64,000 nt of DNA from Latrodectus hesperus (taxonomy: Eukaryota > Arthropoda > Arachnida > Araneae > Theridiidae), in NCBI GenBank assembly GCA_037975125.1, contig CM075850.1:72831890-72895889 (forward strand), written 5' to 3'. Each line of letters begins with the position of its first letter. Position 1 is the first letter of the stretch. The notes beneath the pieces are model-generated. The model was given only the letters and a program-made list of their open reading frames with translations. It had not been told where the DNA came from and ran no database searches. This document shows, piece after piece, positions 1 to 13,801 of this stretch. Both the position numbers and the translations under genes were made by a program.

Positions 1-137
1 GAGCTAATAAATGTTTTCATGTAAAAATTTTGATTCGAGCCGCAACGGCTAAAGTTTCTATTGTAACCGGAATATAGAATAATTCATGTGTGTGTTTAAG
101 TTTTAAAATTATTACAATCTTCTTAGATCTTATATAT

Positions 138-717
138 TGTACCGCGCTTCGGGGTTCGTGTCAATTGAGAGTTGAATAAAGCAACATCTTAATGAACACA
201 AGACTTTTATTCGTAAAAATTCCACTAGATATAAGAAATTCCAGCTGCAACAATCACAATTATACAGCTACAATTCGTCAGATACAATAAGAAACAGCTT
301 CCAATCACAGGTCTCAAATACTTTAGACAGAGAACAGCTTCTAGCAATCACGACTAATCGTTTTCTCTCACTGACTGTCTTCACAAAACTGCCTGACTTC
401 TATGTCGGGCTGCGGTGGAGAAACCTATGTTTTGCCAAGGTTCTGGAAATTTCTAAGGCTATCTCGCTAAATATTGGTCCTAAAGCTTAGGTGATGATGT
501 TCACAGAAGTATCTATTTCTCGCCAAGTCGCCAAGATTCTCACCAACTGTTGCCAAATTTTCTCGCCAAAACCTCGTCAAGTCACCAAATCATTAGAAAA
601 CCTGCTTTTAACTTACAATACGTCTAAATACCGCAATTTTTGCCCAAAATGTGAGTATTTCCGATATATCTGAGATATTTTAAGACAAATATAATTATTA
701 TTTATAAATTTGTAACA
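138..717 (-). mobile_element. Possible solo LTR of a retrotransposon
   Basis: A moderately GC-richer block that reads like an LTR on the minus strand. Its minus-strand 3' end finishes in ...GAAGCGCGGTACA (plus 138 onward, TGTACCGCGCTTCGG), preceded about 65 bp upstream by an AATAAA-type signal (plus TTTATT near 206). The other boundary is uncertain. One option ends at 502 (...GTTCACA). Another ends at 717 (...GTAACA) and would give a 4-bp ATAT duplication (134-137 and 718-721), which is weak evidence in such AT-rich DNA. No gag, pol or primer-binding site is visible beside it, so it would be a solo LTR. The short ORF at 491-673 lies inside or at its edge and shows no recognisable domain. Confidence 0.3.
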
Positions 718-969
718 ATATGTTTCATGTGTTTAGTAATGCAAATATAACATTTTGTGCATACGTAAATAAATTTCGCTCTTATAATGGAATGTTAAAG
801 ATAAGTAAGTTCGTTACAATCATTTCCACCAGTGTAAGTTTTTTGCAGTAATCTGGTTTTGTGGTTTGAATTTTGTGAAAGCTTTTTTTATTCAAAATTA
901 AAAGAAATACGTTATGATGTATCTACTTAAACTTTAGAATATAAAAAATTAGAAAAAGTCATTTTTTGT

Positions 970-1102
<133 letters not shown>

Positions 1103-1298
1103 ATAACGATGTCAACGAATGGTACTAACAACCGCAAACAAAATATAACGAAGTGCAATCTTTTAGAAAATATTTTCTGATGTCAAAATTCAGAAGACTT
1201 TAAAATAAAATATGTTACAGTTACATTACTAGTTTCTTTTGTCTTTTTCTTTTTTAATCATCGGTATTCTGTTGTCACCAAAAATGCCAGTTTGGTGA

Positions 1299-1301
<3 letters not shown>
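1103..1301. other. Short unique AT-rich spacer
   Basis: Unique sequence between two TA arrays. I see no gene or motif. Confidence 0.6.

Positions 1302-1365
<64 letters not shown>
1302..1365. repeat. (TA)n microsatellite abutting the mariner 3' end
   Basis: About 64 bp of alternating TA, then GTATA and directly the mariner terminal repeat. Mariner elements insert at TA, so this array is a natural target site. Confidence 0.97.
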
Positions 1366-1369
<4 letters not shown>

Positions 1370-1370
1370 A

Positions 1371-1398
1371 CATTAGGTTGGGGAAAAAGAAATCCATT
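1371..1398 (-). repeat. Mariner 3' terminal inverted repeat
   Basis: Starts CATTAGGTTGGGGAAAAAG, directly after a TA dinucleotide at 1369-1370. This matches the TTAGGTTGG...AAAAAG style of mariner ends. It lies about 30 bp past the transposase stop, as expected for a mariner 3' terminus. Confidence 0.8.
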
Positions 1399-1425
1399 AT
1401 TTTTATATGAACTTCAGGACTTTAT

Positions 1426-2463
1426 TTAACATGCTTCGGATTGTCCGATTTGGTTCAAATATGCACCGTTTTGTTGTATGATTTGTTGCCATTTTAAAGG
1501 TAACTTCATAATGCCTCTCTCATAGAAGTCCTGGTCTCTATTTGCAAAAAACTCTAGCAGTCGATTTTCACAATCCTCCCTAGATGCCAATTTTTTATCA
1601 TTAAAGAAATTTTGCAATGCAAGAAAATGATGGTAATCGCTTGGTGCCAAGTCCGGACTGTATGGCGGATGCATTAAAACTTCCCAACCAAGCTCCCAAA
1701 GTTTCTGGTGAATCACTGTAGATGTGTGTGGCCTAGCGTTGTCCTGGTGGAACACGACACCTCTCCTGTTGGCCAATTCTGGCCGTTTCTGGTCAATCGC
1801 TATCTTCAAACGGTCCAGTTGTTGACAGTAGAGATCAGAATTTAGCGTTTGGCCATATGGAAGCAACTCATAATAAATAATCCTCTTCCAGTCCCACCAA
1901 ATGCATAGCAGAACCTTCCTGGCCGTTAGTCCTGGTTTGAGGTGCCACCGCTCTTTGACCACGATCGTTTTCGCACAGGGTTATCGTATGTGATCCATTT
2001 CTCATCTCCAGTCACCATCCGTTTAAGAAATGGGTCTATCTCATTCCGCTTGGCTAAGGCTTCGCAGATGGAAATTCGATCCATCATGTTTTTTTTCTGT
2101 TAATTGGTGTGGCACCCAAACATCGAGCTTCTTTTTGAATCCAGCTTTGTGTAAATGGTTTAAAACAGTTTTATGGTCGATTTTTAGCTCCTGGGTGATG
2201 TTACGACTGCTAACATGCCGGTCAACTTCGATCATTTCTCCGATTTTATCGACATTTTCGACGACCGGTCTACCTGTGCGAGGTGCATCTTTAACATCAA
2301 AAATTCCTGAACGGAATCTACGAAACCAAAATTGCACATAATTGGCTGTTACAGTATCGGAACCATAAACACCATTCACAATTTTAGCCGCCTGGCTTGC
2401 ATTTTCGCCTTTGTCAAAGAAAAACTGTAAAATGTACCGAATTTTCTCTTTGTTCACTTCCAT
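1426..2463 (-). pseudogene. Mariner transposase (DD34D), frameshifted
   Basis: Cut-and-paste transposase of the Tc1/mariner superfamily, read in three frames. Frame one starts [12 protein letters not shown] (ATG at 2463-2461). It has a first helix-turn-helix ([11 protein letters not shown]...), the linker TGRPVV, a second helix-turn-helix ([16 protein letters not shown]) and the mariner signature WVPHQL. It breaks at a T8 run at 2089-2096, an apparent +1 insertion. Frame two carries VTGDEKWITYD with the first catalytic Asp (2004-2006). A second out-of-frame change near 1935-1965 leads to frame three: KPGLTARKVLLCIWWDWK, HQDNARPH (second Asp) and YSPDLAPSD (third Asp). I count 34 residues between the last two Asp, hence DD34D. 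The span is 1038 bp, close to the usual 345 or so codons. All catalytic residues survive; only the frame is broken, so decay is recent. Confidence 0.93.
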
Positions 2464-2588
2464 TTTTAACACCCTGTAACTCACAACTGAATGCACCAAA
2501 CAAAAAATGGCAAAAGATTTTTTTTCCTGCGAAATGTCACCTTTCCAACGAACATAAATCTGAAATTGTTTGATCGATACTTTACGAG

Positions 2589-4812
<2,224 letters not shown>

Positions 4813-5483
4813 AGTTATAATTACGGTAATTAGAATTAAATCTGTGTGCATTATTATACAATTGTGTATAAATAAAATGATTGGCCTAATTTTATAATAT
4901 TAAATTTCAGAAAAATAACATAAGCAGGAAAATAATTTGTAAAACAACTTTCGTAAAACTTTTTACAGACAACTTCCGCCAAACTGAAATTAATGAATTT
5001 TATCTTTTATTACTTTATTAAAATAAAATAAAGTATGACATAAATTTAACTCTTTATATGCTAGCTAACTTTCATTTTATATTATAAACATGCATATCTA
5101 CTTATTATATTTACTTTAATATATTCTTCTAACATTTTGATTTTTAAACTGAAAACTGTGGAAGATATAAGCATTTCAATTTAGAATCATTATAATCAAG
5201 ATTAAATATTTTGCTCGTTTTGTAAAATCCAAAACTATATATCCTCAAGGATACACAAATCTCCCTATCACAAATAATCATGTCCTTGTGAAATAAATTC
5301 TTCTAATTATAATCAACTTGTTAATATATATTGCTGGACTTTGCAAGTAGGAGTGAATCTCTGGACTTTCACTTTAAGCAATATATTGCACTTCTGTATT
5401 AGCAGGGACTTGTTGTTTGCCAATTTATTTTTCCACCCTTTAGACCTAATTAAATACCGTTAACGACATGTTGAAAATACAAA
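4813..5483. other. AT-rich stretch, no gene seen
   Basis: No coding or RNA feature is visible. Confidence 0.55.
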
Positions 5484-5605
5484 ATAGTTCATTAGGAGGT
5501 CAACACCAAAAGATACTTTGAAAGTGAAATAGTTCATTTCCCTTTTCTAACGATGTACCTCTTTTAGCCGTTACCGTGACAACATGACTTTGTCTTCCCA
5601 TTTGT
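5484..5605 (+). repeat. Dispersed repeat X, copy A
   Basis: A GC-richer patch sharing order and wording with patches at 23378-23500 and 35923-36050: GAAATAGTTCATTTC, then a pyrimidine-rich ATC/TCT stretch, then RTTNCC-NN-GACAAC. In this copy the last motif is GTTACCGTGACAAC at 5570-5583. Divergence between copies is high and the family is unidentified. Confidence 0.4.
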
Positions 5606-6289
5606 TGGAAAGACGCATCTTTATTGTCTTAATTAACTTATAATGACGAAACTGGACTCAGATAATATTTTTAAACAATTGATACGGTTGATTTTAAAAT
5701 TTTGACCTTTACTGCTGAACCAAATGGTCTTCAATTTGTTCAGTTATTTAAAGATTCTTAACCTGATTTATAATTATGTATATAAATTATTGCTATTGGA
5801 TTTCTGGAAATATTGATATTATTTTATTGCACTAAAAACAATTTTATATTATTCATTAAGATATTTTCATGTAATTAAAATTATAAAATTGTTTAAAATC
5901 CTTAAATTAAAGTTTTCCTTTTGATTCTGAATTGAAAATCAATAGAATTATAAATGTTTGGAAAAAATCTCTAAATCAAAAATAAAAATGCTTATAAATA
6001 TTATTTTTTTAAGTATAATATTTAATAGAATGTAACAAAATTCAAATTCTTTTCCAATCGTATAGTTTTTTCCAAACTTAGAAATATTGTAACTGCATAT
6101 GTTATTTTATCTTTTAATATTGTAATTATTTTAATATTATTTTACTCATTATTATTCAGTTAAAAAATTATTTTCTGCTAAAATTAATAAATTAAGTAAT
6201 CAAATGATTCAATTTATCCAACTATTTTAAAATTTAAATGTTCATTTATTAAAATACCCTCACATTTGTCATATATACTTTTATACACG
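5606..6289. other. AT-rich stretch, no gene seen
   Basis: Homopolymer-rich A/T sequence without an ORF or structured motif that I can support. Confidence 0.55.
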
Positions 6290-6670
6290 CAAGAGACAAC
6301 ATATTATGAACGCCATTCTTGTTTGACTTTGTACCTCATTTACTGGCTTGCAATGCGTGTGATTCAGTGAACATGGTGTATAAATTGTTGATGAAAAATC
6401 ATTCCTGTGATCACATGGGAAAAATTGTTAATTTGAGAAGATTTAACTAAGAGCAAATTGTGATGGCCTAAAGACACAGAATGGGCATCTCCAAAACTAT
6501 TTACCTCGTAGTATGCTTGCAAGTACTCATTATGAGAACAAGAAGAATGGCGTGAGATGAGTATTAGAAAGTTCTTCGGTCAAACAACACACGGTGAAGT
6601 TTTAAATGACTTTCATAACGTTGTTCAGCAGTTAAGCTACCTCTAAGGTTGTGTTAAATACTTTCTGACC
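6290..6670 (+). pseudogene. Decayed Tc1-like transposon remnant
   Basis: A GC-richer block that translates, with stops and a frameshift, into a Tc1-type N-terminal helix-turn-helix. From about 6437 it reads RRFN*EQIVMA*RHRMGISKT, comparable to the F-xx-GQIVMARRLGxSISKTA pattern of Tc1 transposases. After a frameshift near 6550 it reads KFFGQTTHGEVLNDF, in the place of the second DNA-binding segment. At 6643-6668 is the complement of GGGTCAGAAAGTATTTAAC, which resembles Tc1-family terminal repeats. The catalytic DDE region is absent, so this is an internally deleted relic. The left end is not resolved; a degraded ACTTTTATACAC near 6282-6290 may mark it. Identification rests on remembered family patterns. 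Confidence 0.42.
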
Positions 6671-9456
6671 CAACTATTCTTCATACAGAATGTCAGTGCA
6701 CGTTTATGAAATTGTTTATACTATCATGCACAAGAAATGAAAATTGTCATAAAAGGAAAATTAGTTAAAAATGTTGGTTAAATCCAAAAACTTCTTAAAA
6801 TGTTTGGATTTTCTTAAGAGTTTGGACATTGAGTTTGATTATCTTGTGGCAAATAAATTTACTGTTAAATTCTGTAAAGTCGTTTATTTATACTACCACT
6901 GAAAATGAATATGGAATTTACATTTTTAAAATCTTTACAAGAAAATCTCAAAGAATGGTCATAACTATGATTATAAATATTTTTGAACATATAACAAAGT
7001 ATTTATGCAAATAGCAGTTTTCATAATTACATCATGTATAATGGTAATATATCTCAATATTATCACATATAAAAAAACATCCATATCGGAATGCACTCGC
7101 TCCATACTTAAATTATCATTTCAGTAACAAATATTGATGAAGTATTTTCTACAAAAATTTACTTATTTACTTATTTTGCTTTTCAATGTCTGAACGAGTA
7201 TTTATATAAAATATTCTGAGAACAAAAATTATTATTTAATATAAACTCTTAAAAATATTAATCTCTAGAAGCACATATTTAGTTTTAGAAATTATAAAAT
7301 TACACATTTCTTAATATTTTAAAATGGTTTAATAGCTTTAAAAATGTATCATAAGAATTGTAACACCTGTATAAATTTCTTCTGAAAACAATCGAGCTAA
7401 TTGCTTAAACAAAGTTAATTCATGCATAAAAATTTTTAATTAATACGTTTATATGAAGATTACATATTTCTTAAAATTAGGATGAATTCTAATTTATAAA
7501 ATCATGATACAATAGTTCATATATAAAAATTGGATAAGTGTGACAAATTAAGAATGTTAATTTTGATTGATTATTGTTAATTCTGTTTTATAATTTTTAA
7601 AATCAAATTTAATAAACTGATAGCTTTTTAAAAATTTAGTGCATGAAAAATGTATACATTTTAAATGATTTTTGATGTATTTAATCACAACTAATGTATA
7701 GGTTATAATTGAAAATTATGATGAGTTATAGTCTGTTAATATCAACTAACAAATAAAATCTTATTACACATTAAATATACACAAGTTATTATATCTTAAA
7801 AATACTTTTTATTAAAAATATTTTCAAAAAGAATTCTCAATAATAATTTGCGATGCCATTAAAATAACATTTACATAAATCTAAGTTCATTGTATAACAT
7901 TCTCCTTAAAGTTATGAATCTTCCTCCTTTTCTCCTACAATTTTTAACAACCTTGAAAACATTTTTCAATTGAACTTTAAAAAAATGAATCGTACATTTA
8001 GTGAATAATCTGTGCGTGAAATCAATATTTAATTCGTATAGAATGTACAATACTATCGGCGTTTTTGCTGTCAACCACCTGTCAAATGCTTGACATTAAT
8101 CTCTAAAATATATATTAATATTTGATATTAAAATCGAATTTAAATCAATCAGTTGCCTTCATCCTAAGTGATCTGGTGTAAAAAGTTAATCTTACAATCG
8201 AATTTAAAGAAGCATTATTAAAACTTTTGTGAGATAGTTAAAATATGTGCAAATGTCGAATTTGATATCGTGAAACAACTATAAATTTGATATTAATGCA
8301 ACAACTAATTTTTATATTTATATCTCCATTCATAATATGTTATATTTTTTACGCTTGTAAGAGTTCGTTAAAGGAAATATATCTTTTGTACGTTTGTGTG
8401 TGTGTGTCTTTAACATTTAGTTACTGAATTAAAAAATGTTCTCATCATATCATTTACTTTACATTTAAGCAATCATACTGAATAAAATTTTTTCAAGGAA
8501 TATTACTTAAATAATAAGAACAAAATAGAAGTATTAAATTTTGATTTAACATAACGAAATCTAAAGATAATTTCTTAGGTATATATTTTGTTTTTAAAAA
8601 TATAATTCAGCTTAAGTGATATAATTTACCAAAAATATCAAGAAAATTAAATTTGTGATTTTCAACAGTGTAGAATCTAATATATTCTCTTTCACATTTT
8701 ATATATAAATGTTTGAGTTTATAGGTTGTTAATCAGAATTTTGATTCTGTAATTTGTGCAATATTTGAATTAATAAATTTAAAGTATATATTAAAAATTA
8801 TTAAAAAAATACTTGATTGGTCAATGTATAAAAACATAATTAAAATTATTTGTGGATAAAACCCTCCTATATGCTATTGAGGAAGATATTTAGCTTTCAA
8901 CAATTTAAAGTTTATTGTCATACATTTTTAGTCAGATATAAAGATCATACTGTATTGTATTTTTATTGTATTTTTAAAAAATAAGCAACATTTACTGCAT
9001 TCTTTTTAAAAATATCTACAAATTAACTATATTAATAAGAATTCAGTCGTGATTCTTTTGAAATGTACTGAAATGAATAAATATATCGGTTAGAAAAATA
9101 TTTCAGTCCGAATGTAGATAAAATTGTATATATTCAAAAATAACTAATGTTCATTATTTATTTGAGAAGAATAAATCTAGAAAAACATAGATATGCTTGA
9201 ATGCAGTTCATTCTTTTCTAAGAGCAAGTTATTCATAATTTAAAAATTGAAATCCATTTTTTAAAAAAAGCATCCTTCTCATTTAGATGCTAATCAATGA
9301 ATAAAATGAAATACACCTTTTTAAAAATTATTTAATACATTACTTTTAAGTTCTTCCTGGTCGACTTAAAAATAATTCTTTCAAAATATCCTTTAATTGC
9401 ATCTTAAACTCTCTTGTTCAATTAACCATAAACTTTGATATAGATATATCAATATA

Positions 9457-9459
<3 letters not shown>
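6671..9459. other. AT-rich stretch, no gene seen
   Basis: Almost 2.8 kb of strongly A/T-biased sequence. Short ORFs at 6829-7014 and 7871-8074 show no domain, signal or GC rise and are treated as chance. A short TG run sits at 8395-8407. Confidence 0.6.

Positions 9460-9547
<88 letters not shown>
9460..9547. repeat. (TA)n microsatellite
   Basis: About 88 bp of uninterrupted alternating TA. Confidence 0.97.
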
Positions 9548-9550
<3 letters not shown>

Positions 9551-11483
9551 AAATGCTTTTTTAGAATTTTATTTTCTTTATTTCCATTTAAATTGAAATT
9601 TTGCAAGAATGATATGCAAATTTACATCACTGTAGTTTTATTTTTCAATAATTATTGATTTAAATTTAGCGAATTATATTTCAAATTTATAAATGTGAAT
9701 CTGCTTAAATTTTGTTAAATCTTCACATTGAAAACTTACAAATAAAATACCGTTTGTAAAAATAAATTAAGCAAAAAAATATTTATATGCTTCAGCAATT
9801 CAACCTATTACAAAATATAAGATCTACCTGCGATAAAATGTTTTGCATTTATTCTAAAAAGTGTTCATGTCTTTCGTCATGTACTATAATAACAAGCAGA
9901 ACATATCTTAATATTGTTGACCTTGGTTGACAATTTGATAGACTTTAACGGTAAGGTTTTATCAACCTTACCTTTAGTCTATACAAAAGGATTCACTTGC
10001 AATTATTATTGCATATAATTATTGCAATTGCATTAATTTAAAGTTTATGAACCATTTTTTATTAAATATTTGTTTTGTTTTTTAAATTTCTTTATAATCT
10101 AATACTGAAAATATTTGTTTTTTACTCTAATTTTGACGGTTTTTGTCAATGTTTAAATGTATTTTAATTTATTTATTATTAATGATTTTGAAATTAATAA
10201 TAAGTATCAATTATGATTTATGATTGATAATGAATAATAAATTTATTTACTATCAGTAGTTCGCAGTCTTTAATAATAAATTGATTTAATTTAATTATAA
10301 CTTTCGTTAATTTAAGTAATAAATTTATAATTGACTTAAAGATAATTAATAAGTCAATTTCAGACTTATAAAAAAGATTTGTTTTAATTTTGTATCACTT
10401 CCATTTGTAAATTAATAAAACAATATTACATGTTATTCTGCGGCATTATTCTTTCATTTAAGAGTACAAAAGAAAGTATTCTTATTCTTTAATATAGAAT
10501 AAACGTTAAAACTCTCTTTATTAATCATCTATATATTAAAAATATTAAATTGTGTATCAAGTACAAAATTCTAAAGCAGACTTGTTTTCAAATTCCTTTT
10601 CGCTTTGATTTAAAATCTCCAAGTCATGAAATTTTTAACTTTGGCAAGCCAGTTCTTTCTATAAAATTAATTTTTTGGCTTATTTTAAATAATTTTTAAT
10701 TCCATTTAAATTTAATTTCAGAACTTCTGATTTTATTACTTATTCATTATTTTACAAAATATGCATTTTCTTTAAGAAAAATCTTAAAATATTTTTTCTG
10801 AAAGAATTGCTTAACTTCTGTTCTTAAATACCCACCATAATTTAAAAACTAATCAATGCCTTATCTAAAACTAATCAGAATCTTATTTTAAAAACTTTGG
10901 TTTTACAATTAATTTATATTATTCTCATCAAAGTAAAACATATACATATGAAAAAAGCTTCAGCTTCTAACAAATAATCTATGGTATCACTAGCAAAATA
11001 TCCATTCTTTCTATTTAAAGTACACAAACTGCAAATATATTTAGTAAATTGCCTAAAATAAAAGTATCTTCGCTAAAAGTAGTATAACTTGCTATCATAA
11101 ATCAATATTCCTATCGCAAAACAATATTTATAATCCCAGTCTAATAACTATTCCAACTGTGTAGATTTCCCATTTTCATGGGTGCTCGAACACGAATTTT
11201 CATTTTGTTTCTGCAAGAAATATCATTGGCCAGAAAGTGATTTGAGAGTTACTTAACAAGAGAGGTAAAATTTCAAGGGTGAATAAACTGCTTTCTCCGG
11301 TGATATGCTATAGCGTCAATAAATTACAATCATTAAATTGTCAAATGCATTTCCTTCAAATTTCGTTTGATTGAATATTTTGCGCTTATTTTAATTCAAT
11401 TTATTTTTATGAAGTTTTTCACAAAAAAAAATTATCACAGAGCCAAAGCACTTTATTTGAGTTTATTAAGTATTATCAGGAAA
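9548..11483. other. AT-rich stretch, no gene seen
   Basis: No gene. A perfect small hairpin (GTAAGGTT/AACCTTAC, 5-nt loop) lies at 9951-9971. 10140-10340 is AATAAT-type low-complexity sequence. Confidence 0.55.
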
Positions 11484-12664
11484 TTTTTTTTAATCATATA
11501 ATTTTGTATCTACATTTCGAAAATGTTTTGTTTTGTGTCGTCATTGACTGAAATCTATTTTTATAATACCTGTATGATTAGATTATTGTTTTCATTACAT
11601 TTATAAAATTATTATGATTAATTTATAAAAATCATGTGATGCAAAATAAAGTAAGTGTTTTTAATTTTTACGTTTATTTTCAGTTTATTTCTTGGAGAAA
11701 GTGCTATGCTTGTGCTGCGTGCAAGATTGTGAAAGGCGTAGTTCTCTTTATAAAAATTAGTGAATTCTTTTTCTGACCTAACAGAAGGTTCGTCGTATTC
11801 ATTGATAGTAATAAAGAATTTATCATTATAACAAAGAATTTATCATTAGATGTTCTTCATACATATTCATAAAAGTTACTGTTATCTGATTTTTAGCAGT
11901 ATACATGAATTTTTTTAAATCATATAATTTTGTATCTACATTTCGAAAATGTTTTGTTTTGTGTCGTCATTGACTGAAATCTATTTTTATAATACCTGTA
12001 TGATTAGATTATTGTTTTCATTACATTTATAAAATTATTATGATTAATTTATAAAAATCATGTGATGCAAAATAAAGTAAGTGTTTTTAATTTTTACGTT
12101 TATTTTCAGTTTATTTCTTGGAGAAAGTGCTATGCTTGTGCTGCGTGCAAGATTGTGAAAGGCGTAGTTCTCTTTATAAAAATTAGTGAATTCTTTTTCT
12201 GACCTAACAGAAGGTTCGTCGTATTCATTGATAGTAATAAAGAATTTATCATTATAACAAAGAATTTATCATTAGATGTTCTTCATACATATTCATAAAA
12301 GTTACTGTTATCTGATTTTTAGCAGTATACATGAATTTTTTTTAAATCATATAATTTTGTATCTACATTTCGAAAATGTTTTGCTTTGTGTCGTCATTGA
12401 CTGAAATCTATTTTTATAATACCTGTATGATTAGATTATTGTTTTCATTACATTTATAAAATTATTATGATTAATTTACAAAAACCATGTGATGCAAAAT
12501 AAAGTCGGTGTTTTTAATTTTTACGTTTATTTTCAGTTTATTTCTTAGAGAAAGTGCTATGCTTGTACTACGTGCAAGATTGTGAAAGGCGTAGTTCTCT
12601 TTATAAAAATTAGTGAATTCTTTTTCTGACCTAACAGAAGGTTCGTCGTATTCATTGATAGTAA
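11484..12664 (+). repeat. Tandem repeat, period about 426 bp, about 2.8 copies
   Basis: Copy 1 runs 11484-11910, copy 2 11911-12335, copy 3 12336-12664. Anchors such as ATTTTGTATCTACATTTCG recur at 11501, 11927 and 12354. Copies 1 and 2 look identical base for base apart from their first few bases. Copy 3 has several substitutions (for example GTTTTGCTTTG, TTTACAAAAACC, TTCTTAGAG, GTACTACGTG) and leaves the pattern at 12665, where unique sequence begins. In copies 1 and 2 the homologous part (about 330 bp) is joined to about 98 bp that contains AAAGAATTTATCATTA twice. That tail has a separate diverged relative at 20689-20770. The unit is therefore chimeric, and the duplication of the composite is recent. 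Confidence 0.95.
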
Positions 12665-12891
12665 CTGGGACATGCAAAATAATTCGAAAGCGTAGTGTTT
12701 CTTTAAGTGAAGTTATTCTCAGGGAGTGGCAGAGCAAGCCTGAGGTTCTACTTATGGTTCTGATTTTGGAATTACAAAGATTCAACTATTGTCGGAACTA
12801 CGAAGATACAATCAGCAGGTGGTCCACTCTAAGAGATGAAATCAGTGATGATTCTTATCTTGATCTGTATTGCCCCAGCATCCGGGCATAA
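12613..12891 (+). CDS. Unidentified coding-like patch (92 codons)
   Basis: An open frame in a locally GC-richer segment that begins inside repeat copy 3 (GTG at 12613, no ATG) and ends with TAA at 12889. It reads FSDLTEGSSYSLIV, then REWQSKPEVLLMVLILELQR and RNYEDTISRWSTLRDEISDD, with normal-looking residue composition rather than the Lys/Asn/Ile/Phe noise of its surroundings. The minus strand is also open over 12471-12785 (KETLRFRIILHVPVTINEYDEP), so the strand is unresolved. I recognise no domain. It may be an exon or retrogene fragment captured next to the repeat, or chance. Confidence 0.2.
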   Translation: MNSFSDLTEGSSYSLIVTGTCKIIRKRSVSLSEVILREWQSKPEVLLMVLILELQRFNYCRNYEDTISRWSTLRDEISDDSYLDLYCPSIRA

Positions 12892-13511
12892 GAAAAATAA
12901 TATTTCTACCACAGTGGAAAATAACAGAATCATAAATTTTTTAAACGGAAAACAATCTTTCTAGTTTTTTTTAAATTGCTAAGACTTGACAAGTAAGATT
13001 TTCGTAGTAATACATTGCGTAAAAATATCTAATAAAATATAATTTATTAATAACAATCAAATTTAATGATAAAATATGAAAAGATATCTACATTTTTATG
13101 GGCAACATAATAATAACCTGAATCAAGTTTTAAAGATGGGGTAAGAAAGAAACATCATTTATCTGTTGTTTTTTACATCATATTTTCATATTAAATCTCA
13201 TCATCATCATCTCACATTAAATCTTTGCAAGTTTAAATCAAATTTAATTTTAATATTCAAATGTTTTACTATGTTTTAATTATTTATTATCACTTTTTAA
13301 TTAATTTTAGTTATTGTTGCACTTTTAATGTATGATTATGATTTTATTGAGTATCAGTTATAATGTTTCTATAAATTTCAGACTCTGTATTTCTAAAATT
13401 ATCTGCCGAAACGACAGTTGAATATTTTGTGCAATGATCTTTTGTGTAGAATTTGTGAGTTCTATTACCATCACATCTCTGTGTGTGTGTGGCTATTTAA
13501 CAGTGGTTAGG
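12892..13511. other. AT-rich stretch, no gene seen
   Basis: No gene. A short (ATC)4-type run occurs at 13200-13211 and a TG run at 13481-13492. Confidence 0.55.
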
Positions 13512-13801
13512 AATCGTCTTAAGCCCGGTGGCTCAGTGGTAGTGTTTTACGCTTAAAACACACAGGTCCGAGGTTCAATCCTCGGGTTGGGCAAGGTCGA
13601 CTCAGCCTTTCATCTCTTTAATCAATAAACTGAGTATCAAGCATGCTTGGAAACAAAACACTGGTAGTTTAGCGTTAGGCTGACGACTTAATCGGGACAA
13701 ATGTTTCGTACCCCCGGGCCAGTCGGTCAGGAAATGGGCACTGTTGGCTGAGAACCACATGAGCTCTTGTGCCGCAGAGTTTAGTAGTAAATCGTCTTAA
13801 G
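13512..13801 (+). mobile_element. tRNA-derived SINE with target-site duplication
   Basis: The head (13523-13593) folds as a tRNA. GCCCGGT pairs with GTTGGGC as acceptor stem, the D arm holds A box TGGCTCAGTGG (13529-13539), the anticodon arm is GTTTT/AAAAC, and the T arm CCGAG/CTCGG holds B box GGTTCAATCC (13572-13581). The acceptor sequence is closest to tRNA-Lys. A tRNA-unrelated body of about 200 bp follows and ends in TTTAGTAGTA. A perfect 12-bp direct repeat, AATCGTCTTAAG, flanks it at 13512-13523 and 13790-13801, as expected of LINE-driven insertion. Loop position 33 appears to be C instead of U, so this is a SINE and not a functional tRNA gene. Confidence 0.9.

Noticed and set aside
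2030..2341. 103-codon plus-strand ORF
   Set aside because: It is the antisense of the mariner transposase.
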